From positions 15,285,167 through 15,349,166 of the forward strand of contig NC_058043.1 of the NCBI RefSeq assembly GCF_020085105.1: a stretch of DNA of 64,000 bases, read 5' to 3'. Source of the stretch: Siniperca chuatsi (taxonomy: Eukaryota; Chordata; Actinopteri; Centrarchiformes; Sinipercidae). Positions 14,078 to 30,464 of the stretch are shown here, piece by piece. Below the pieces are notes generated by a model. It was not told the DNA's origin. It was given only the letters and a program-made list of their open reading frames with translations, and did no database searches. Made by a program: the position numbers and the translations under genes. The first letter of the stretch is position 1, and each line of letters starts with the position of its first letter.

Positions 14078-16039
14078 GGTCAGGTGTAACTGTTTTAACT
14101 GAAGGATGTATTTTCAATCTGTGTGTGGATGTTGTTGTGCCACTCAGCCTCTAGTGTGTCTCATTGTCGACACAGGTGTCTTCCCTCTGGTTTGAGGTCT
14201 GCTGAGGCATTGATGATGCTTTGGCCGTATGATCTGGAGAATAAAACCTAAAACTAAAACAAAAAGGAAAAACAGTACTAATGATTAATAAAGAGTTATT
14301 TTACTCATTTATAACTTTATATGTTATAGGAAGAAATGCATTGCAGGGAGTATGAATAATTGTGAGGTGATCATTTAACCCAAAATGCTAAAATATAATT
14401 TTCATTTTGCTTCTGTGCACTGATTATTTAATTAAATCTTTGTATAAAAAAAAAAATTCACACATTTCAGTTTTGGCACACCCCACCCTCGATTTCATTC
14501 AAACCCCGGCTGATATGCCAGCGGGGTTGTGGTAGGTGTTTCGGGCAGGATGTGGGTAGCAAAGGCACAGGAGGAAAGTGGCATAACAAACTTGATAAAA
14601 TACAGAGGAATAGTAACCACTCAAACTGTAACATGCACTGTGAGGAAATGTGTTGGCAGCGCGTTCAGACGTCGTAATCAAACTTACACCCACACACACA
14701 CACACACACTCACACACACAGCTTCCATAAATATCCACTGCATCCAAGACTCAGTACACGTACTTCCCACCCACACACATTCTGCAGACATCCCTGTGAG
14801 AGTAAAGAGCAATTGATCCTGAAGATTTACATATATGAGGAGTTTTAAAAACATGTTTTCATTTTAAAGCATAGTTAAAAATAGACACATGATCCATTCC
14901 TCTCCCCTTAGTGTATCCTGTCTGCTTGTGCGCTTAATGAGGAACATGTGCAGCTGAAGCAAACAACCAATGAAAACCAAAGGCTGGATTCAGTCATTGC
15001 TGTTGGTCTAGTTAACAATCCCTGCACTGCAACAAGACAGAGCATGCAAACTTTTACATCTTTGTTTGAATCATAATCTCATTACTGTGTGTTACTGATA
15101 CATAACATGTTTATTTTTAGTCAAGATGCACTGTATCTCAGCTGTCCTGTACAAACAGCTGAGCTACTAATCCTGCCAACGTGACCAGGTCCTACTCCAT
15201 GTGTCCTCTCAGATTAGAGATGCAAACATACCTTAACATACAACATGCATCACTTCAGAGGTGAGCTGCGGAAGGCCGGGGTTTGCTAGAGCAGGGAAAA
15301 TTTCATTGGAAGAGGCAGCATTTCCTCCAGCAGCTGCCCCTCCTCCTCCTCCTCTTCTGCTTCCCCCCTTTAGCAGTGCAGGTCCTGCTCAGGCTGTTTA
15401 CATTGACAAAACAGACATTTTCTCTAAAGATGAACTCCACACACCAAAAGTAATCCTATCCCGGCTGCCTCCAAGAGATCCCCTTCCCGTTCTCAGATTG
15501 CCTCCTAGGATCTACTCCCCCCGTCTTGCCCCTTCTTGTATTTCACACAACAGAGGCTGCTCTAGGGATGCTGCAAACAGAGATCAGTGCGGCAAGCTCC
15601 CTCCCCCTTCACCCTGCAATTGGTCTAATGGCTTCAAGATGACAGATGCGGTTGGCTCCCTCAGCTGTCTATTTGGCTTTGCAGGGGTGAGAATGGGATT
15701 TAATGGCTCTGCACACCAGATGCTGTCAGACCCATGTGAATGACTGCATCCGGGTGGCAGGTCTGAGGAAATTAACCCTATGATGTCTTTTCTCAGAAAA
15801 ATAAAAATACAAAAAAACAGAAAAATAAATCAGAAAGAAATCACAGACAAATGACTCTCATAGATTTTTTTTTTTACTTTAAAATGAAGGATTTGTACAG
15901 TTATTCACAAATCACACAGATATATGATTGCACACATTTCCATTTGTACAATTATAAATATGTTGAAAACAAAAAATGATACTCTTGTTTTATAGTTGTA
16001 ACCCATTTTCACAACAGCTCCAGAATATCCACAAGGTCT
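14078..16039. other. Upstream/intergenic region of the C3orf18 orthologue
   Basis: Between the C3orf18 start codon and the calglandulin stop. It holds a CA tract around 14686-14720 and a GC/CT-richer block (about 15250-15660). An open frame of 160 codons at 15261-15743 has low-complexity composition, no splice support and no similarity I recognise; it may lie in 5' UTR or promoter sequence. No other coding exon is supported. Confidence 0.45.
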
Positions 16040-19000
16040 TCAGCTCATTTTGAACAAGTTCCCAGTCATCATGGCCACAAATTCTGAAAGAATTAAATAA
16101 ACATAATAAATAACATAGTAAATAACATAATATTTTTATAATTTACTTATTACACTGTCATCCCATTTAGTTCAATCTAAGGAAACATTTTTTAATATAC
16201 TAGTGTATTTGAACATTTTTTTAATAACAAAAAAACACTTGCAATGCAATCCTTGTCACAGAAAACTACAATATGGTAAGGATCATATCTTTTTGTAATT
16301 GAATTTCCATAATACACAACGATAGTTGGCAGGTTAAAGAATTCTGGAGTCATCCTGAAATATTAGCAAACAAGAATGTAACTTTTCAAGTGAATGTAAT
16401 TACATTTTTAATGAAGGTTGTAGTGTTCATAACATTAACTTTAAATTTCATTCTTCAGTATTTACACATTAAATTAAAGATCAAAAGAACAATATTTCTA
16501 CAAAGCAGAACAGCGCTGTCAAAATGTACACTGTGATACCTTCCATTAACACTAAATATATATTTTATTATTTATAAAGTTTTTTGTAGAGTGGTTATGG
16601 ACTGTAATTTAGGACATGAATATACATTCATACCTTCATAATCAATGGTTCCATCACCATCTTTATCTGCCTCCTTCATCATCTGCTCCGCCTCGACCTC
16701 ATTTAGTGGTTCCCCTGCATTCATCAGTACATATCTGGAAAAGAATATTAAACATAAAGGAAACACTGAAAGAGCATGATGACAAACAACTTTTTTCATT
16801 TCATTTGTTTTATCTGGATTTTAATTTGGGATCAAAAGAAATAATAACTTGTCACTCCAATCCAGTATGCAATAGATTAAAATAAGAATTTAGACAAAAT
16901 GTTGATGCTTTTCTTTTCTGTCACTTCTGTTTTTCTTACTTGAGTGTGTTCCAGTCAATATATCCCTTGGCCTCTTTGTCAAATACTTTAAAAGCAGCTC
17001 TGAGTTCAGCATCCTGGTTCTTGGTTCTTTGGTGGTACAGTGCCATCAGACCCAGGAAGCTGTCACAGTTAAATATACCTTTACCTGAAATGTCACAAAA
17101 ATAATTAGTTCACACATAACATTTGTTTGTTGGTTTAGTGGACAGACCAAGAGTACACAAAGACTGATATATTTATATAGACATAAATACATACATACTG
17201 TACATAGAAGAGAAAATGCATTATCATGTCATTTTTATGTGCAGTATAATTAAAAATAATCAAGTACAACACCACAGCTTTTACTACAATTATCTAACCA
17301 CAGTTATTTGCATCCTAATGGACTGTATCTCTGAAAAAATGGTATTGGTCTTTATTTTCACAAATATCCTGAAAAGAGGTTGCTTTTAGGAAGAAATGTT
17401 TAGTGATATTTTAGCAGTAAAGAACATCTTCCATTTTCTTAAAGTTTTATAAAAACCAAAACATTTTAGCTTCATTTTTCAAAGAATCTAGATTCTTGTA
17501 TTTGGATAAACACATTCATGTGCGGCTATGACGCTATGATTTTAAAATCTAGCTATGTTTTGCATCTAGAACTGAGTCAGCATTAATTACGATTTGTTGT
17601 AAAGCAAAGAAATAAATTAAAAATTAAATATCTGCAATAAATCTTTGACATCAAAATGCCAAAACAGAATTAATGAAATGGCAGCATTGCAGTTCAGAGA
17701 GAAGAGGAAGAGTAGGGGAAATAGGAACCAGGAAAGAAAATGGCAAATTATATCCTCAGCATAATAGATGAAATGACAGATATAGCTCAAATTTCTTACT
17801 TATGTTAAAAGGAACTTAATTTGACATAAAAGCTATACTTATATCAGGAAAAAGATGTCCACCTTAAATTAGCAGAGGGCAGTATTTCAATGCTTTGCTG
17901 GGCACATAATGAAGCTTCTGTTCATATCACATGCCAATGACTGGAGATATAACCTTAGATTTTTGTTCTTTTATGACTTTTCTGTATGATTAATTTTCAC
18001 AGTGATGGTAGGAAACAATTTGTTACTATTAGGGAACTAATTGTTTGGATTAGGCTGTAAATTATTGAAAAAAGTGTGAATTTTAATTGGAAAAGAATAG
18101 ACATCAACAACATCTTAAATTAACAAAACTTTTCTAACTGTCAAACTGTAGCTTGTTATCTTAAACTCATATACAATTCTGATTATGCCTTGAGGTGATT
18201 GTTTTTGTGTGGGTGTGTGTGTGCGTGCGTGTGTGTCACAACTATGGGATGCACAACATTCTTTTTATCAAGTTAAGCCATTACATATTATTATCACACA
18301 TAGTGAAACACTGACATCTAGTGTTTAATGTAGTAACCGGCAGTAAAAACAGAATACTGCAGTATTAGATAATTTCATGCTTCTTTATAATGCACTTTGG
18401 AAGATGTTGCACGAATCTATCTAGATATGCAATTAAAATCCAGACTTGATCGGCTGCAAAGTGTAATTCCAGGTTTATTTTAAGATTATCTTAACCTTAT
18501 CAGAACAAGTGGCAAACATCCATTTTATCTACCTTCCAGCTCTTTAGCTTATGTTAATGGAAAACTTTAGCTAATGTGAATGGCCAGGCTATCATTTGAT
18601 ATCATATGCTATCACAGGTGCGTGCAAGACCCTAAGTAGTTAATCTATATTATCTTAAACTCAGTCAGTGGCCAATAAAGGTCAAAAAGCCAATACGAAT
18701 AACAATTATTGTGATTTTCGTTAAATGTATTTTAGAGAATGATACATTTCCATAGTATGGGGTTTACAGTCATTGCAGGCTTATATTCACCATCTTTGTC
18801 CACATCTTTGGCCATCTGGTTGAGCTCTCTCTTTGTCGGATTGATTCCCATTAAACTCATCAGTCTCTCCAACTCCTGTGTCTTCACGTCTCCATTTCCC
18901 TCTTCATCGAACATCTCAAAAACTCCTTTGTACTCTGTGATCTGCTCTTCTGTTAACTTGCTGGCCTGGAAGAAAGTTGTTTAGGGAGTTGCAGTATTTG

Positions 19001-19157
19001 ATATTAGTAGTTAGCAAGATTTATCAAGAGGAGTAAAGATCAGCACGGCAATGCTTCTGGTATTACTTCATGTTGAATTTAACAATGTTAATTACATATG
19101 TTAGAATGAACAATTTTGTATGTGAAGTTAGTTCCTTTGTCTTAAGGTTCTCACCAT
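16040..19157 (-). CDS. calml6: Calglandulin / calmodulin-like protein 6 (four EF-hands)
   Basis: A calcium-binding protein of the calmodulin/troponin C superfamily. Five coding exons on the minus strand, 19157-19155 (ATG only), 18965-18791, 17084-16940, 16734-16634 and 16083-16040, give 155 residues, matching the ~156 of snake calglandulin. The start MASKLTEEQITEYKGVFEMF, the mid segment NAGEPLNEVEAEQMMKEADK and the end EEFVAMMTG match calglandulin closely. The best EF loops are DEEGNGDVKTQE (loop 1), DVDKDGKGIFNCD (loop 2) and DKDGDGTIDYEE (loop 4). Loop 3 (DKEAKGYIDWNT) lacks several acidic ligands and may bind calcium weakly. The intron directly after the ATG is also known from calmodulin genes. 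It sits beside gnb1, as CALML6 does in human. 'caglp' is an alternative symbol. Confidence 0.93.
17085..18790. other. calml6 intron 2, non-coding
   Basis: An AT-rich 1.7-kb intron with a short interrupted GT tract near 18205-18235. No exon or recognisable repeat family was seen. Confidence 0.6.
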
Positions 19158-20900
19158 TTTCTCTGATAGTCCAAACACGGATGAGGATAAGCACTGTGAC
19201 AACAGTTACTGCAGAATGAGAGGATGTCTTAGCCTCATCATTACTACACTTCTAATGCGCTTTCCCCAGAGCTTAGAAGAGCATGCTTCAGGACCTTTTA
19301 TGGCACTTATGGCAACGATGGACTTGCTAATCACCCATGAGGAATATTTGGATACTGATCTCAACTAAGAAATGGTAAACAGTGGTAAGTCTATAGTTAT
19401 ATAGGAAAATAACTTGTTTGGTAACATTGTAATTAGTTAAAATATGATGTTATTCTCAAAGTGCCCAAGGCAGAAAGGGCTAAAGACAAGATAACAAAAT
19501 ATGTAAACTATCAGATGCATTTCCTGACCTCAACATCACATGGTCCACTTATGGGAACTGCAATTAGCTTGCTGTTAGCCATTAGCAGGTGTTTGTGCAG
19601 CCCCCAGTGACTCTCATGAAAGCAGACAACCAAATAAGGAGGCACTTAACTACAAGAAGTTATTTCAAACATTGCAGTGGGGACATTAAGAATTTCACAT
19701 TTGTTAGTCGAGGGGAAGAGCTTGTATGCCACATGCCTCTAATGATCCCCTGTGTATTCATAGAGTTTGAGTGAAGATACAGACTTTATCAAGGCATGTC
19801 TCAGACATTGTGTCACCTGAGCCTACTTTGAGCCCCCCGACAGTATGTAAAGAACAGAGTGAAGGGAGAGGTATGAACAGGACTGAACAAAAGATTGATG
19901 GAGGAGATGAGATGATGAATGGATGTGGGGCGGGGGGGGGGGAATAGGTGAAAGGTGAATGGATGATGGAAGGGAAGGGTGGTAGAAAACTAAGACAAAC
20001 AGGAGAGGATTGGTTAACCAGGTATAAAGGAAGTAGGCTTGACAGCTGATTAAGAGGTGTGGTTGAGGTGTGACCCTGCTCCAGAACCTTAGTTAACTTG
20101 TTCACTGCATTTACTCAACACAAATTAAAATTGAAAAGCAAATTTATCAATTCAGTTACACTCAACTGAAAGCAATTATTTTATGAGTTCCAGCCATCAT
20201 GGATGCTTCATATACAAAGTGTTTGGTATGGTGTGCACATGTGTACTTTCTTTTACTGATTTCTGGTTCAATGCACCTTAGTACTGGAATGAAATACAAA
20301 ACAAATTAAAGTTAGAGAAACTCATTCCTCTGAGGGACTTCTACTTACAGATATTTTTAATAATAGGACTACTTTATTTTTTTTAAATTAGCATGTCTCT
20401 GTGTGTGATGACTGCTTTGTGCTTTGTGTGACTGCACTGTAATGTTGTAATGCCTATCCAGCAAACAGATAATTTATGATCATTTTGTAATATTTCAGGA
20501 AAATTGATGTATTTTTAACTGTGACAGCTTCCTAGAATTGCACCATAAAGGTACCAATAAGTAGATAGATGCTAAAGTGAGAGGTGCTTTTGAAAAAGTT
20601 CAAGGGATATATGACTGGAACATACTCCCTCTTTCTATTATTTGTATTCTGAATCTATTTACCTATGTAGCTGAGAAACACAGTAAACCGCGCTACACAC
20701 TATTTCCTAATTAGCTAGAGCTAGATTGTGTTGTTGACACTGCTATTATTAGCTAACTATAGAGAGCCCTGCTGAAATCATTAATGCCACTTCCTACTTT
20801 AAGAGCCAAGTTGGGGCCCGACTGACTAACTAACTCAGCCTTTCAGTCAGACTGTGTTCTCTTGGCTTTCAGTCCACTCTAATTAAATGCACACATATAA
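19158..20900. other. Intergenic region between the divergent calml6 and gnb1 genes
   Basis: calml6 reads left and gnb1 reads right. No coding exon is supported. A G-run occurs at about 19930-19941. An open minus-strand frame at 19758-20105 is low complexity (Pro/Ser) and unsupported. Confidence 0.45.
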
Positions 20901-20929
20901 AGTAAGAAGTGCTAACAGCGTCCAAAGTG

Positions 20930-21392
20930 ATTGATCACGCTAGCATCTCCAAATGTAGATAGAAGGACACCAATCGAAGGTTCTCTACCCAGCGCTGCTG
21001 CAGCGTGGGGTTTCCCAGCGCCGACTGCAGGGTTACCGCGCCCATCTCGTCGTTCGATGGCCGGACGAGAGTGTTACTACGGAAAGGGCAGATGTTAAGC
21101 TTGGCAAAAGGGAGACAGTAGGCTGTCTTGTTGAATGAGGTATAGTGACTTTAAAGATTAGCATTTTTGTCTGCCTGGACAGTGTCTTCAGTACAAGGCT
21201 AGTGGGTGTGATTTCAACCCTCCCCTCCCCGGTTGGTTGACTGAGGTTGTCAAGCTCCCTAGCCGTAGCCTACGTTCGGGAAGGGCTGCTCCTCGGAAAA
21301 CTAACGTTAGCTGGCTAGCTAGTTAGTAAGCTAGCGTTGTGGTGTTCGTTGATGCGTGGATCGGAGGTATACGCCGTCTTGTTTTCCAGTCA
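20930..21392 (+). promoter_or_regulatory. Probable gnb1 CpG-rich promoter and 5' UTR start
   Basis: CpG density and GC content rise here relative to the AT-rich flanks (for example around 20990-21065 and 21270-21370), immediately before a first exon that ends at a GTAAGG donor (21429). This fits a CpG-island promoter for the widely expressed gnb1. The exact start site cannot be read from sequence. Confidence 0.5.
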
Positions 21393-22141
21393 ATGCCAAA
21401 ACGCAAAAACAAACGCAAATTGAACCAGGTAAGGTGAAATAAAGCGATGATCATGCTGCTTCCACATCTTTCACAATAACTGTTAATACCATTAGCTTTT
21501 GAATTGTGGCGGAATTGAACTGTCCGGGGGTGGGGTAGCGACAGCTAGCTTCCTAGCCACTTAGTTAGCTGCGGTTAGCTAACGTTAAGTTGGCAATTTT
21601 ATCTTAAGCAAATACAAGCAGCGACGGTAAATAGTGTCTGTCGCGGTGGATCCTGGCGCTCAAGATTTGCGGCGGCGAATTGCTACAAAACTTATCTCCA
21701 TGTAACTGGCTTATGCATCCAGTCAATTGAGATAGGTTATCCACTGTTAATGTTAGCGAAAGCCCCTGGCTGGCGTTGAAGTAACGTTAATGTTGCCAGT
21801 GAGGCTTGATGTCAGTGATGGCCCAGCGGAGGTGCTTCTTGGCCTATAATACAGTACTTGAAGTACTGGGTAGTTAATAGCTAAAACGTATTAAAGACAG
21901 CTGTGATGCTAATATTAGCACCTTAAGGTTTATAGTTAGTACTGTATTGCTTTGTACTCAAAATGTTGCATTTAAATATGTTGTTGTCAGTTGATGATGA
22001 CACACTGGGTTGGGCTGGAACAATAAACGTCCCGTAAACAATTTAACAGCAAATACTGGCTATTGGCGATATCAGAGCAGCACGCATCGCTAGTTAAAAT
22101 TTAACACTATATGTGTAAGTTTTTTTTATATATATATATAT

Positions 22142-22182
<41 letters not shown>

Positions 22183-23443
22183 AGCCGCACTTTATTAACG
22201 TGAGTTATTGTAGCCGCGTTAACACCCTTTTTTTTTTTTTTTTTTTTTTTACAAGCCGAACTAATTTGTTAGCACATTGCTGCAACGAAACGGCCGCGCC
22301 GGTGCAACGCCTTTAACTTGGGTTAGTAATGTTATTTATTTATCACCAGTTAGCTAATTGGCAGATATGCAGCGATGAATGATAGATGGTCATCTACTTT
22401 ATGAAAAATCGCCCGCATCTGTTATTGCATTTTTTGCTTACTGAAGTCAAACAGGCCATCGCCGCCCGACCTTGCAGTTTTTTTACAGACTCAGGTCCAC
22501 TACAGGATTAGAGAACCAAATAAATATACTGATATGTCGTAATCAAATCAGCTGTGCACTGTCGGGTTTAACGAGATTGTTAGTATGTAAGTAAGTGGAT
22601 TTCTGGAGGCCCAGCAACCACCGAGTTTCTAGGTTTATCCACTATGTTGGCTTTAAGCTAACTACATAGCACTCCATGTAATTGCGGAAGAGCTGCTGAG
22701 TCTACCCTTAAGTGGCTGTGGTTACGGGTTTTTTGCATTAGATGCTACTAGCTCTTTGGTTTATCTGTCATGAAATTCAGCGGCTCTTACGTTAGATCAA
22801 CTTTGCTTGTCTACCGGACATTAAGTCACAAGTGAAATTGTTACTAATACAGTGACTGAGTACTTTGCTTTCTTGAATACTAGCTCTGCCCTGCCTCTAG
22901 GCCTACACTGCCAAGCCTGCTAGCAAGCTAACTAGCGCATAGCAGTCTGCAAGATGGCGTTTAGCTTCATTTTCTCAGATTTCCATCAGTGCAAGTCATA
23001 TTATCATTACATTGTGCAGCGTTCATTAAATGTAGAATTTCGATTACTTAGTCAGATACTAATAATCTAATCCTCAGTATTTTGCCAGATTGGTGCTGAG
23101 TTGCAACACATTTTCTCCTGAAATATGTGTAGAGCCTCTGTAGCCCAACCTTGTAAATAAATTACTGTAACAAACTGACTAAAACAGCTATCCAGCAGCC
23201 ATTCAAATACAATGCAAACTATTCTAATGTTGTAGGCAAATCACAGTACTGCACACAGTGACTAAGTCAGCTATCAGTACACCACATACAGTGTTTGGTA
23301 AACCTACAGACATCACTTAGAAAATATACACGTTAGGTATGTTGATTCTCTTGCTTTGTACTCTTATATCTTATTTGTCATGCAGTAGCTTAATAATTAG
23401 TTTACATTACTATTAAGTGCAAATTGTGTATGTATTTTGCAAA

Positions 23444-23489
<46 letters not shown>

Positions 23490-24973
23490 ATAATATATAC
23501 ACACACTTTTATTCCTTGAAAATGCATCTTCATCCTGGCTTATTAAAGCAAGAGTGGTACTAATTGTACAGTATCTGGTCACACTGGACAACTGGAAGAG
23601 AGTGACTGTATTAGGCTTGTGATTTAACTGGCAGCATGAAAATCCAGGCACTTAATTTAAGCATGTTGTGTATAAAAGAATTAAGATTAAACTCATCCTT
23701 TTATGATTGGGAAAACATATTTCTAATGCCTGGGCTGGCTTTGCCAGCTGTTTATGTTAGTGGACATGGATAGGATTAGAGACTCATTGACTGAGGATTT
23801 TAGCTTTTAGGATTATGTAGTTGCTCAGTGATATTGCTGGTTATGGCCTTCTCTATGATCCAGCTTTAGACCTGTGAAACATTGCATTATCAACGTTTAA
23901 CAGTACAGATAAGCTGACTTGTCCTTTGAGAACAGATGTATACTACTGCAGAGAGAGATACATCTATTTTTATTTATTTATTTTTTTTTAAGATTTTAAC
24001 TGGAAATGTAGGAGACACCTTTTGAAAGTAGCAAGCACATACTGCCCTTAAGGGACCTGAGAACAGCTAGTGAGCTACAACTCCAGGCTGTTTGCCACTG
24101 CTCATTGTTTATCATGCAGTCAGCTGACCCTGATCAGGCGCTTGGAAAGGAGAAGTGATGAGGGAGAGGAACTCCTTAACTGTAAACATCCACAGAGGTC
24201 AATGGAGAATAATATTTCTGAATGTGGAATATTTAAAACTCAGATCTTTAAATTGACTCCAGGCTATCCCACTTTTGGATTTACTGTTGTAGTTTTAGGG
24301 TTTGGTATAAAAACAGTCAAGAATGAAAATGAACTGCATCTTGTAATTATTTGATTGAAGTGTTTAGGAATTTAATGTATCACTGAAGAGCTATTCAAGG
24401 AGTTCACCATTTAGTAGTGACAGGAACCTGTCAGGTTTAACACAATAGCCTTTAATTTCATTCTTCAACTGCAACTGAAAGCTAAATAATGACTTCAGAG
24501 TTCAATTTAGGTAGCATTAAGCATTATTTTGCTAATAAATCTTTTGGTGGGGGGGGGTAATCTATCTATCTATAAAATAATAAAAATCTATCAATTTGAG
24601 AATATTGTTTTGAAATATCAACTGTATTTTCAGAGGTTTTCAAGGTGAGAATGGCATTCTGCCGTCACTTGATGATACTGCATAATAATTATATTCCATG
24701 ACACATTTATTTATAGATTAATGAGTGTAAGAGGATAACCTGCGTTTAAAAAGGTCAACCAATCAGAGGACCTAAAGGATAACATAGTCAGGTAGAGAAG
24801 ATTTTCAGTCTTGTCCTGAAACCTCCAGTGACAAAGGCGTACAGACTGAAATACACCAGGTAAGGTAACTGGGAAGGCATGGTTGGCCAAACTGAATGAT
24901 GCATTGCTATTCGCAATCTGCATTAAATCTGAATTAGATTTTAGTTTTGTTTTGTCAGAGTTCCTGCTAATGA

Positions 24974-25012
<39 letters not shown>

Positions 25013-26550
25013 TTGTAATCTTGCACTTTGAGCTGTTACATGTGTTATGCAAAGATCTGTCATATTGTTTGTTTTTTTCCCAAGATACAAGGGGGCAATA
25101 CATCTCATAGAAGCTTGCACAGACATAGTAGATAGTTTTCATAAGTGATGAGAGTTAGTGTGGGGTGTCTGAATTGTTTTCTACCAGTGTCATGTAAAAT
25201 ATCTCTAGAAAGTTGCCTTTTGGAAGTAATTTATTAACAGTGGTCTTACTGAAACCCTTAATCTGTAGAAAATCCTAGTTGATGTTGCATTTGGTTAAAA
25301 TTGTGTGTGCATACTCAGCTTTTGTTAGCCAGTTTTCTGGGCATAGTCAGAAATGACGTGCCTGATTTACTTCCACAAAAAAAAGTTCTGTACCATTTTA
25401 AACATACACACATTAAGAGGATTATTACAAATTTGTTTCCTAATGTACTTCTGTTAGACACATTAATAATGAATTCGATGGATTTGAGCACAACGGTATA
25501 CATTTTCCAGGATAACTGGAGTTGGTGAGCAATCAGTGACTATTTCACAAACTAATAAACCAATTACTGAGCTTATTCAAAATAAGACTGTATATTCATT
25601 AAGCTGGTCACAACATTTGCTTGCAGCCATGTTGCCATCATGTTACACTGGACTGCATGTGTCATCAAACAGTTGGATTGCCATATGTGTTAGAGTATAC
25701 TGCAAAAATGGACATAAATTGCTTATCAGTACTGTAACTAAAATTATAATACTGGATTAATTTGCTTGTTTTTACTCAAAATTTTACCTTTTGGATAAGG
25801 TAATCTGAGTTTACATGGTGGGTTGTTTTGTCCATTAATCGTCTTAATACGCTTTTATTCTGATATCACAGGTCCATGTAAATGAAGTCAGTGTCTTGTA
25901 CAGGACAGTTCATTGGAGAATTTGCTGTCAATTTTCTGGCTTCCCTAAAATACCTCTTAATATGACTTGAAGTAATGCATGTATTTGCTTTAATAAATGA
26001 GACTTGATGTAGTTTAAGATATGGTTATTATATTTGAAGCATGCTATTTGGATCATGCCATGAGGTTTTAAAATTAATTTTATTAGATGAACTTTTAAAG
26101 TGTCTCAAGGCTCTGTATTAATATAAGTGGCTTATTGATCACTTGGCTACAATTCTGAGTATCCCAGGGATTGAGGTCAACAGGATAATGACTGCTTTTC
26201 GGATCATTGGAAAGTCATGCCTTAACAGGATTTGGCTGGCAATCTAAATTGTGTGTCAGGATTATGTTAGCGACATTGACGTGGGAAAGTAAGGTTGTAT
26301 TGTAGGTAAACAATTTAGTCGATTGAAAAGTCAGTTAAACTAACAGTGAACTGGCTGAAAATCCTCTTCTACCATTAGATTCTGCTGTTAAGAGATTTGG
26401 TTTTGTCTAAGCTGGGTTCAGGCCCACTTTGCTTATGGTTTAATTTAAAATGAAGATTTGTTTGAATGATTAAAGTGCTTCTCTTTATTCTTTTTTTAGA
26501 TCAACAAGTGCCCCGGTAGCTGGAGTAAGGTAATTGAAAAAGCAGAATAA
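21393..26550 (+). CDS. Spliced upstream ORF in the gnb1 5' UTR (28 codons)
   Basis: An ATG at 21393 in the presumed first exon reads 12 codons to the donor at 21428 (MPKRKNKRKLNQ). In phase 0 it continues through the next exon from 26500 for 16 codons (INKCPGSWSKVIEKAE) to TAA at 26548-26550. The gnb1 ATG is at 26552, so one base separates them. The peptide is strongly basic at its start. It could control translation by termination-reinitiation or leaky scanning. The joining of exon 21428 to 26500 is inferred from good donor and acceptor signals. Confidence 0.45.
22127..22252 (+). repeat. (TA)n and poly(T) tracts in gnb1 intron 1
   Basis: TA repeats occupy about 22127-22179 and a poly(T) run about 22229-22250. 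Another TA/TG tract lies at 23449-23500 and a poly(T) of about 34 bases at 24976-25009. Otherwise the 5-kb intron 1 (21429-26499) shows no supported exon. Confidence 0.85.
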
Positions 26551-26551
26551 A

Positions 26552-30410
<3,859 letters not shown>

Positions 30411-30421
30411 AGCTTGAAGGT

Positions 30422-30464
<43 letters not shown>

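Noticed and set aside
15261-15743. 160-codon plus-strand frame upstream of the C3orf18 orthologue
   Set aside because: Low-complexity Ala/Pro composition, no splice context and no recognisable similarity; better explained as promoter or UTR sequence.
19758-20105. 115-codon minus-strand frame between calml6 and gnb1
   Set aside because: Pro/Ser-rich low complexity from a purine-rich plus strand; no supporting signals.
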